From the NCBI GenBank assembly GCA_025361465.1, contig JANYAG010000147.1, positions 1-6,020 on the forward strand: DNA of 6,020 bases, written 5' to 3'. Positions 1 through 5,287 of the stretch are shown here, in pieces. The stretch comes from Gemmatimonadota bacterium. GTDB lineage: Bacteria > Gemmatimonadota > Gemmatimonadetes > Gemmatimonadales > GWC2-71-9. The notes beneath the pieces were generated by a model. That model did no database searches, had not been told where the DNA came from, and saw only the letters and a list, made by a program, of their open reading frames with translations. Every line of letters begins with the position of its first letter. The stretch's first letter is position 1. The position numbers were made by a program, and so were the translations under genes.

Positions 1-1
1 C

Positions 2-625
2 GAAGCGCCGCTGATGTGGGACGCCAACTATGGTGGCCCCAACTACAGCTTCCAGGCGTACAGCAAGGCGCCGATGATGCTCTCGATGCTTGGCGGCATC
101 GTGGGTGACACGGCGGTGCAGCGGGCGATGAGCGAGTATGCCAAGGCGTGGCGCTTCAAGCACCCCTCGCCGTGGGACTACGCCTTCTTCCTGAACAACG
201 CGTTGCACAAGGATCTTGGCTGGTTCTGGTACTACTGGCTCTTCACCACGGAATCGGTGGAGGGCTCGATTCAGGGCGTGACCACCGCAGGCTCCAACAC
301 CACGGTGACGGTGCGCCAGGATGGCCAGATGCCCTCGCCCGTGGTGCTGAAGGTAGCGTTCGCCCCGAAGGGACTGGCGATCAAGCAGATGGCGAACAGC
401 GTTGCGCTCGACAGCGCCAGCGCGTTGGTGACCTTCCCGGTCGAGGTCTGGTTCAACGGCAGCAAGACCTTCGCGGCGAAGCTCAACTTCGGCGGCCGGA
501 AGATCGTCAAGATCACGCTCGATCCGTTTGGCCGCTTTCCCGACCGGAACGCTCGTGACAACGTCTGGCCGACGGATTCAGCCCCACCGGCACCACAGGC
601 GGGAGGCCGCGCCGGCGGGCAGTAG
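2..625 (+). CDS. M1-family metallopeptidase (aminopeptidase-like), C-terminal part
   Basis: This frame is open at the left edge and ends at TAG 623-625, leaving 207 codons of the C-terminus. The piece AYSKAPMMLSMLGGIVGD (Tyr at 59-61) matches the M1 segment 'Y-x-K-G-x-x-x-L', which carries the Tyr that stabilises the transition state. It is followed by the helical stretch FKHPSPWDYAFFLNNAL and the aromatic LGWFWYYWLFTTESVEGSI, typical of the M1 helical domain. A beta-rich region follows (about 280-510), and the end DPFGRFPDRNARDNVWP resembles the 'LDP-x-x-x-x-PD-x-x-x-x-N-x-WP' tail of many bacterial M1 proteins. The last 17 residues are rich in Pro, Ala and Gly and look disordered. The zinc site (HExxH...E) and any signal peptide would lie upstream of the window, so activity cannot be judged. 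Such proteins are usually secreted or periplasmic zinc exopeptidases. The family call is good; the substrate is unknown. Confidence 0.85.
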   Translation, partial: EAPLMWDANYGGPNYSFQAYSKAPMMLSMLGGIVGDTAVQRAMSEYAKAWRFKHPSPWDYAFFLNNALHKDLGWFWYYWLFTTESVEGSIQGVTTAGSNTTVTVRQDGQMPSPVVLKVAFAPKGLAIKQMANSVALDSASALVTFPVEVWFNGSKTFAAKLNFGGRKIVKITLDPFGRFPDRNARDNVWPTDSAPPAPQAGGRAGGQ

Positions 626-656
626 CATCAGGGTTGTGAACGGTCGGTGATCACGC

Positions 657-689
657 AAGCAGGGGCGACGCATCGCGTCGCCCCTGCTT
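657..689 (+). terminator. Perfect 15-bp hairpin, probable intrinsic terminator of the peptidase gene
   Basis: Arms 657-671 and 675-689 are perfectly complementary (AAGCAGGGGCGACGC against GCGTCGCCCCTGCTT) around a 3-base loop, ATC. The stem begins 32 bases after the peptidase stop, which is where a terminator is expected. The run of T after it is poor (TTAGCTTT, 688-695), so it may terminate weakly or need Rho. It ends only 27 bases before the ATPase ATG, so it could instead sit in the ATPase leader. Confidence 0.7.
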
Positions 690-694
690 AGCTT

Positions 695-706
695 TGGTCA
701 TGACCA
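695..706. promoter_or_regulatory. 12-bp perfect palindrome before the metal ATPase gene, candidate operator
   Basis: TGGTCATGACCA is its own reverse complement. It lies between the hairpin and the ATPase start, 10 bases before ATG 717. The position fits a repressor or activator site for the metal-export operon. P1B-4 ATPases elsewhere are controlled by metal-sensing regulators of the MerR, ArsR or Fur/PerR types. The palindrome does not clearly match any of their consensus sites that I know, so the role is inferred from symmetry and position only. Confidence 0.3.
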
Positions 707-716
707 CGACACTTCG

Positions 717-2684
717 ATGATGGACCCGATGAGCGATCCGACTGGTTGGCTCGAGCGCACGATTGCCGAGCCCCAGGTCCCCACGGCCCTCGCGCGGTTC
801 CTTTCTCGCCACGAGGGATTGGCATGGGCCGGGGCGGCCGGCCTGCTGCTGCTCACCTCGTGGATCATCGAAGGGAGTGGCGAGTTTCCGCGCTGGGTCG
901 CCCTGAGCGGCTACGCGATCGTTGGTATCATCGGCGGACGCGAGCCGATGATCCACCTCGTCGCCAGGATTCGTGAACGCAAGTCACCGATCGACATCGA
1001 CTTCCTGATGGTGGTGGCCGCCATCGGCGCCGCGTCGGTCGGTGCAGAAGCCGAGGGCGCCTTCCTCCTCTTCCTCTTCGCGTTCGCCAATGCGCTCGAG
1101 GCGTATGCGCTCGACCGTGCCCGCTCAGCCATTCGCGCGCTCGCAAACCTCGCCCCGCCGAAGGCACGACTGCTCCGCGACGGTGTCGAGGAGGAGATTC
1201 CGGTCGAGCAGGTGCGTGTGGGTGACGTCATCGTCGTGCGTCCCGCCGAACGCATCCCCTCCGATGGGGTGGTGCGCGCCGGCACATCCGGGGTCGACCA
1301 GTCGACGATCACCGGCGAATCGGTGCCGGTGGACAAGGGTCCCGGGGACGAGATCTTCGCCGGCACGCTCAACGGCGAGGGTGCGCTCGAGATCGTGGCC
1401 ACACGCGCCGTCGGTGACCGCACCCTCGACCGCGTGATTCAACTGGTCGAAGAGGCGCAGTCGGCGAAGGCCCCGATGGAGCGGCTCACCGAGCAGTTCG
1501 AGCGGATCTTCGTGCCGTCGATTGTCGTCGTCGACATCCTGCTGATCATCCTGCCGCCGCTGCTCGGGATTGATGAGTGGGGACGATCGCTCTATCGCGG
1601 GATGACGGTGCTGGTGGCCGCCTCACCGTGCGCGCTGGTGCTGGGTCCGCCGGCCGCGATGTTGGCGGGCATCGCGCAGGCGGCGCGACGCGGGGTGCTC
1701 GTCAAGGGCGGAGCGCACCTCGAGGCCCTGGCCAGCGTGCGCGCAATGGCCTTCGACAAGACCGGGACACTGACCCTCGGCCACCCCGAAGTGACCGACC
1801 TGTTGTCGCTTCCGGGCATCGAGCCGCACGAGTTGCTCGCCGTGGCGGCCGCGGTGGAATCGCGGTCGCAGCATCCGCTGGCGCAAGCGGTGGTGCGCCG
1901 AGCCGCCGCCGACGGCGTGACGGTTCCCGAAGCCGGCGACCTCAAGAGCGTGACGGCGCGCGGGGTGCATTCGAGCGTCGCCGGCGAAGCGGTGCAGATC
2001 GGCAACCTGCGGATGTGGACCGACGATGCCGTCCTGCTGCCAGACGAGATCACCGAGCGGGTGGCCGATCTCGGCCAGCGCGGCCGCAGCGTGATGGTGG
2101 TGCGGCATGGCGACCGCTGGCTCGGGGTGATCGGGCTGGCCGATCCTCCGCGGCCTTCCGTCCCGGCGGTCCTGGCCGAGCTGCGCGCCATGGGCCTCGG
2201 TCCGTTGGTGATGCTCACCGGTGATCATCGCGGCGTCGGCGAGGCGGTCGGGCGCGAGCTTGGCGTCGATCAGGTGCTCGCCGACCTGATGCCGGAAGAC
2301 AAGGTCGAGGCGATCCAGGAGCTGCTCAAGCAGCATGGCACGGTCGCGATGGTGGGCGATGGGGTCAACGATGCACCGGCCCTGGCGGCGTCGACCGTAG
2401 GCATCGCCATGGGTGGCGCGGGCACTGCGGTCGCGCTCGAGACCGCCGATGCAGCGCTGATGGGGGATGACCTGGCGCGGCTGCCGTTCGCGGTGGGTGT
2501 GGCGCGGCGGACCCGCCAGCTGATCCGGCAGAATCTCTTCATCGCCGGTGGCGCGATGGCCGCGTTGCTGGTCCTCGCGGCAACCGATGTGCTGCACATC
2601 GGGCCGGCCGTCCTTGGCCACGAGGGCAGCACCCTGGTGGTGATCGCCAATGCCCTGCGGGTGCTGGGGTACGAGAAGAAGTAG
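717..2684 (+). CDS. P1B-4-type heavy-metal-transporting P-type ATPase (CoaT/CtpD/PfeT-like)
   Basis: This 655-residue protein is an inner-membrane pump that uses ATP to export divalent transition metals. The motifs appear in order: actuator-domain TGES at 199-202, SPC at 303-305 in the metal-binding helix, the phosphorylated Asp 347 in DKTGT, nucleotide-domain HP at 386-387 (SRSQHPLAQ), and hinge GDGVND at 547-552. HEGST at 635-639 lies in the last membrane helix. SPC (rather than CPC) together with HEGST is the signature of subgroup P1B-4, whose members export Co2+ or Fe2+ and sometimes Zn2+ or Ni2+. No N-terminal CxxC metal-binding domain is present, as is usual for this subgroup. Hydrophobic segments lie near residues 35-51, 58-76, 93-135 (two), 264-284, 294-318 and 608-652 (two), fitting eight helices. 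No strong ribosome site precedes ATG 717; ATG 720 and ATG 729 are in-frame alternatives. The length is normal and all catalytic residues are intact. The exact metal cannot be read from sequence. Confidence 0.95.
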   Translation: MMDPMSDPTGWLERTIAEPQVPTALARFLSRHEGLAWAGAAGLLLLTSWIIEGSGEFPRWVALSGYAIVGIIGGREPMIHLVARIRERKSPIDIDFLMVVAAIGAASVGAEAEGAFLLFLFAFANALEAYALDRARSAIRALANLAPPKARLLRDGVEEEIPVEQVRVGDVIVVRPAERIPSDGVVRAGTSGVDQSTITGESVPVDKGPGDEIFAGTLNGEGALEIVATRAVGDRTLDRVIQLVEEAQSAKAPMERLTEQFERIFVPSIVVVDILLIILPPLLGIDEWGRSLYRGMTVLVAASPCALVLGPPAAMLAGIAQAARRGVLVKGGAHLEALASVRAMAFDKTGTLTLGHPEVTDLLSLPGIEPHELLAVAAAVESRSQHPLAQAVVRRAAADGVTVPEAGDLKSVTARGVHSSVAGEAVQIGNLRMWTDDAVLLPDEITERVADLGQRGRSVMVVRHGDRWLGVIGLADPPRPSVPAVLAELRAMGLGPLVMLTGDHRGVGEAVGRELGVDQVLADLMPEDKVEAIQELLKQHGTVAMVGDGVNDAPALAASTVGIAMGGAGTAVALETADAALMGDDLARLPFAVGVARRTRQLIRQNLFIAGGAMAALLVLAATDVLHIGPAVLGHEGSTLVVIANALRVLGYEKK

Positions 2685-2686
2685 CC

Positions 2687-3379
2687 TTGACCATCCTGAT
2701 TGCTCCAGCCAGCGCGTATCCTGCGGTCGCCGCCGGTGAGATCGCCGAGGCGATCGCGGTGGCGATCACCGCGCGGGGGCGTTGCGCCCTCGCCCTCGCC
2801 GGCGGCGGGACCCCGATGCCGGTGTATCAGTCACTGGCGCGGCATGCCCCGATCCGCTGGTCGGCTGTCGACATCTACTTCGGCGATGAGCGGGCGGTGC
2901 CGCCGGATGACCCGGAAAGCAACTACCGGATGGCGCGCGAGTCGCTCCTGGACACCATCGCACTTCCTCCGGCGCAGGTTTACCGGATGCCCGCCGAGCG
3001 GCTCGACCGCTCGCAAGCCGCCGCCGAGTATGAAGCGCTGCTGCCGGCGGTGCTTGATGTCCTGCTCCTGGGCATGGGCCACGACGGTCACACCGCCTCG
3101 CTCTTCCCGCAGGCCGCCGTGCTGCGCGAGCGGGAACGGCGCGTGGTGGCAGTGAGGGGGCCCAGCGCACCATCGGACCGGCTGACCATTACACCACCGG
3201 TGATTGCGGCGGCCCGTGCGGTCTTCGTGCTGGTGCGTGGCCGGGACAAGGCGGCGATGGTCGCGCGCGCACTCGAGGGAGCCGAAGAGCCGTTGACGCT
3301 GCCGGTGCAATTTGCTCGAGGTGGGCGCTGGCTGCTCGATGACGCCGCGGCCAGCGAGCTCGGCGAGCCCAGGCGGTGA
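2687..3379 (+). CDS. pgl: 6-phosphogluconolactonase
   Basis: This 230-residue cytosolic enzyme hydrolyses 6-phosphoglucono-1,5-lactone to 6-phosphogluconate, the second step of the oxidative pentose phosphate pathway. Family motifs are clear: LALAGGGTP (35-43) for phosphate binding, DIYFGDERAVPPDDPESNYR (62-81), and LLGMGHDGHTASLFP (127-141), whose His 135 corresponds to the conserved catalytic His. The DGHTASLFP version separates it from the related glucosamine-6-phosphate deaminases, which have DGHIGFNEP. The chosen start is TTG 2687, only 2 bases after the ATPase stop. It has a purine-rich GAGAAGAAG just upstream (2673-2681), and the family's N-terminus starts right here. The tight spacing implies cotranscription and probably translational coupling with the metal ATPase. 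Length is at the short end of the usual 220-260 residues. No glucose-6-phosphate dehydrogenase (zwf) or gnd neighbour is visible, unlike many pgl loci. Confidence 0.93.
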   Translation: MTILIAPASAYPAVAAGEIAEAIAVAITARGRCALALAGGGTPMPVYQSLARHAPIRWSAVDIYFGDERAVPPDDPESNYRMARESLLDTIALPPAQVYRMPAERLDRSQAAAEYEALLPAVLDVLLLGMGHDGHTASLFPQAAVLRERERRVVAVRGPSAPSDRLTITPPVIAAARAVFVLVRGRDKAAMVARALEGAEEPLTLPVQFARGGRWLLDDAAASELGEPRR

Positions 3380-3386
3380 GGCGGGA

Positions 3387-5129
3387 CTAGGAGGCGACGG
3401 GCAGGGTGAAGTGGAAGGCGCTGCCCACGCCGACGGTGGTGTCGACCCAGATCTTGCCGCCGTGCGCACTGATGATCCCGCGGGCGATGGCCAACCCCAG
3501 CCCGGAGCCGCGGGAGAGGTTGTCGACACGCGCGTGCCAGAAGCGGTCGAAGAGGTGGGGAAGGTGCTCCGGCGGGATCCCGGGGCCGGTGTCCTGCACG
3601 GTGAACTCCAGCTCCTCCCGTCGTGACAGCACGGACACCACGACGCTGCCTCCCTCGCGAGTAAACTTCAGGGCGTTGTCGACCAGGTTGGCGAGCACCT
3701 GCATCACGCGAGAACGATCGGCCACCACCCAGGGCAGCGACCCCGGAATCTCGGTGCGCAGGGTCTTTGCTTCCTGGCGGGCGCGGGCGCTGAACATCTC
3801 GATGGTGGCGAGCATGAATGGCTCCGCCGGCTGCCGTTCCGGCACCACCGACAGTCGCCCCGACTCGATGCTGGCCACGTCGACGAGGTCCTGCATCAGC
3901 CGTCGCATCCAGTCCGCTGATTCGGAGATCGTTCCCAGCAGCGATTCCCGCTCGGCGTCGGACGCGGCATGGCCTGCGGTCAGCGCCTTGGCGCACATCG
4001 CAATCGCAGCGGCGGGATTGCGCAGGTCGTGCGAGACGATGGCCAGCAATTCGTCGCGCGAGGTGGTGGCGCGACGCTCGGCGCTGTAGTGCCGGGCATT
4101 GTCGATGGCGAGGGCGGCACGGAAGCCGATGGCCCGGGCGAGGTCGAGGTCGCCCTGGTCAAAGGGCCGTCGGTCGTGGTCCCGGCCCATCGCCATCGCG
4201 CCGAAGACCACTTCGCGCGCCAGCAGCGGCACGATCAGCAGTGACGCCAGCCCAAGGGTCCTGGTGGCCACCAGCTCCTCGGTGCTCTCCGAGTGGGCCT
4301 CGAGCCAGGTGTCGCTGACCTCGGGCAGGAGCAGCGGCTCGCCGGTGCGCAGCATGTCGATGACGGCGCTGGGGGCATCCCAGTCGAGGCCGTGGCGCTC
4401 CATCTCCCGCAGGATCGCATCTCGTTCGGCGTCGTGATGCACGCTCGCCACCCGATGCAGGGACTTGGTCTCGCCGGGTCCCGGTTCGATGACATCGAGG
4501 ACACACCAATCGCTGATCGTCGGCACGGTCAGTTCGGCGGCGATGCGAAGCGTGGCGTCGTAATCGAGCGAGGTGGCCAGGCGAGCGCCGGCCACCGCCA
4601 GCATGTGGTCATGCTGTTCGCGCCGTCGCTGCTCCGTGGCATCGCGCAGGACCACGCAGAAGAGCATGCCGGCCGCCGTCGGCAACTTCGTGATCGAGGC
4701 CTCGGCGGGGAACTCTTCCCCGTTGCGGCGACGCCCGGCGACCTCATTGCGTGACCCCATATGGCGCGAGTCTTCACTCGATGCGGCAAAGCGGGCGACA
4801 TGCGATCGGTGCCCCCCGAGGGTTGACTCGGGCAGCAGGAGTTCAATCGGCTTGCCGACGACCTCCGCGGCCTGATACCCGAAGATCTCCTCGGCGCCGC
4901 GATTGAAATGCACGATCGACTGGGAGTCGTCAATCGTGATGATCGCGTCGGCGGCGATGGCGAGAATGCCGGCGATCTGCGCCTGCGAGGCCTGGAGGAG
5001 CTGCTCCGCCAGGGTTCGACCCCGGAGTTGGCGGGCGACCGCCTGCTGGAGAAAGAGCGCGATCGCTCCCCCGGCCAGGAAGAGGATCACCAAGCGGATC
5101 ACCTGCGTACCAACAGAAAGTTCGGTCAT
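3387..5129 (-). CDS. Membrane-anchored PAS-GAF sensor histidine kinase
   Basis: With the ATG at 5129 this is a 580-residue kinase. One N-terminal hydrophobic helix (about 10-28) anchors it. A PAS domain follows (about 50-170), including DAIITIDDSQSIVHFNRGAEEIFGY and the C-terminal cap VVLRDATEQ. A GAF domain (about 185-340) ends in AIDNARHYSAERR. HisKA carries the phosphoacceptor His 367 in IVSHDLRNP. HATPase_c has the N-box NLVDNALKF (Asn 485), G1 DTGPGIPP (Asp 513), F-box LFDRFWHA and G2 GSGLGLAIA (from 541). All catalytic motifs are intact. The protein should autophosphorylate in response to a cytosolic signal (redox, ligand or light, unknown) and pass phosphate to a response regulator not seen here. 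A GTG at 5192 would add 21 polar residues before the membrane helix. I prefer ATG 5129 because the helix then lies at the usual distance from the N-terminus, but neither start has a clear ribosome site. It is convergent with pgl, with 7 bases between the stops. Confidence 0.93.
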   Translation of the reverse strand: MTELSVGTQVIRLVILFLAGGAIALFLQQAVARQLRGRTLAEQLLQASQAQIAGILAIAADAIITIDDSQSIVHFNRGAEEIFGYQAAEVVGKPIELLLPESTLGGHRSHVARFAASSEDSRHMGSRNEVAGRRRNGEEFPAEASITKLPTAAGMLFCVVLRDATEQRRREQHDHMLAVAGARLATSLDYDATLRIAAELTVPTISDWCVLDVIEPGPGETKSLHRVASVHHDAERDAILREMERHGLDWDAPSAVIDMLRTGEPLLLPEVSDTWLEAHSESTEELVATRTLGLASLLIVPLLAREVVFGAMAMGRDHDRRPFDQGDLDLARAIGFRAALAIDNARHYSAERRATTSRDELLAIVSHDLRNPAAAIAMCAKALTAGHAASDAERESLLGTISESADWMRRLMQDLVDVASIESGRLSVVPERQPAEPFMLATIEMFSARARQEAKTLRTEIPGSLPWVVADRSRVMQVLANLVDNALKFTREGGSVVVSVLSRREELEFTVQDTGPGIPPEHLPHLFDRFWHARVDNLSRGSGLGLAIARGIISAHGGKIWVDTTVGVGSAFHFTLPVAS

Positions 5130-5287
5130 GGTGGTCCGGTTCGGGGCGGCGTGAAGTCTAGCGTGCTCCCGGCATGTCAGGGAATACCTCACTCCGGGTT
5201 CCCAAGTTCCCCACAGCGAGCCCGTCCTCTCCCGATACTGATTGATCGCATCTGTCGATACGTTAGCATGACCTCAACCCTCCCGTG
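5130..5287. promoter_or_regulatory. Divergent control region between two sensor-kinase genes
   Basis: These 158 bases separate the two outward-reading kinase genes and must hold, or overlap, both promoters. The part from 5231 to 5270 is visibly more AT-rich than its surroundings. It contains CGATAC twice (5233-5238 and 5256-5261, 23 bases apart). Nearer the minus-strand gene, GTTCCC occurs twice (5198-5203 and 5206-5211, 8 bases apart), with GGGAA at 5180-5184 forming a loose inverted match to TTCCC at 5199-5203. No clear minus-strand promoter could be singled out. If the minus-strand kinase starts at GTG 5192, the region shrinks to 95 bases. Confidence 0.6.
5242..5269 (+). promoter_or_regulatory. 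Weak sigma70-like promoter candidate for the right-hand kinase
   Basis: TTGATC (5242-5247) and TAGCAT (5264-5269), spaced by 16 bases, each match the -35 and -10 consensus at 4 of 6 positions. Transcription would begin near 5276, leaving a very short leader of about 10 bases before GTG 5285/5288. That agrees with the lack of a Shine-Dalgarno sequence. Matches this weak arise by chance, so the call rests mainly on location in the AT-richer part of the divergent gap. Confidence 0.25.

Noticed and set aside
1577..2224. Plus-strand open frame of 215 codons inside the ATPase gene
   Set aside because: It is in another frame of the same strand, extremely Arg/Gly/Ala-rich, and has no motif; it is a GC-driven shadow.
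1623..2621. Long minus-strand open frame of 332 codons opposite the metal ATPase
   Set aside because: It lies wholly antisense to a gene with complete P-type ATPase motifs. Its translation is rich in Arg, His, Gln and Asp without recognisable domains, as expected for the reverse of high-GC coding DNA.
2831..3529. Minus-strand open frame spanning the pgl/kinase junction
   Set aside because: It overlaps both well-supported genes in the wrong frame and its product is low-complexity with no domain.
3088..3996. Minus-strand frame of 302 codons running from pgl into the kinase region
   Set aside because: It is the wrong frame relative to the HisKA-HATPase coding sequence, whose motifs are continuous in the true frame; there is no sign of a frameshift.
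5130..5192. N-terminal extension of the PAS-GAF kinase from GTG 5192
   Set aside because: It adds 21 polar, Arg-rich residues before the membrane anchor with no clear ribosome site. ATG 5129 gives a more usual N-terminus, though the longer form cannot be excluded.
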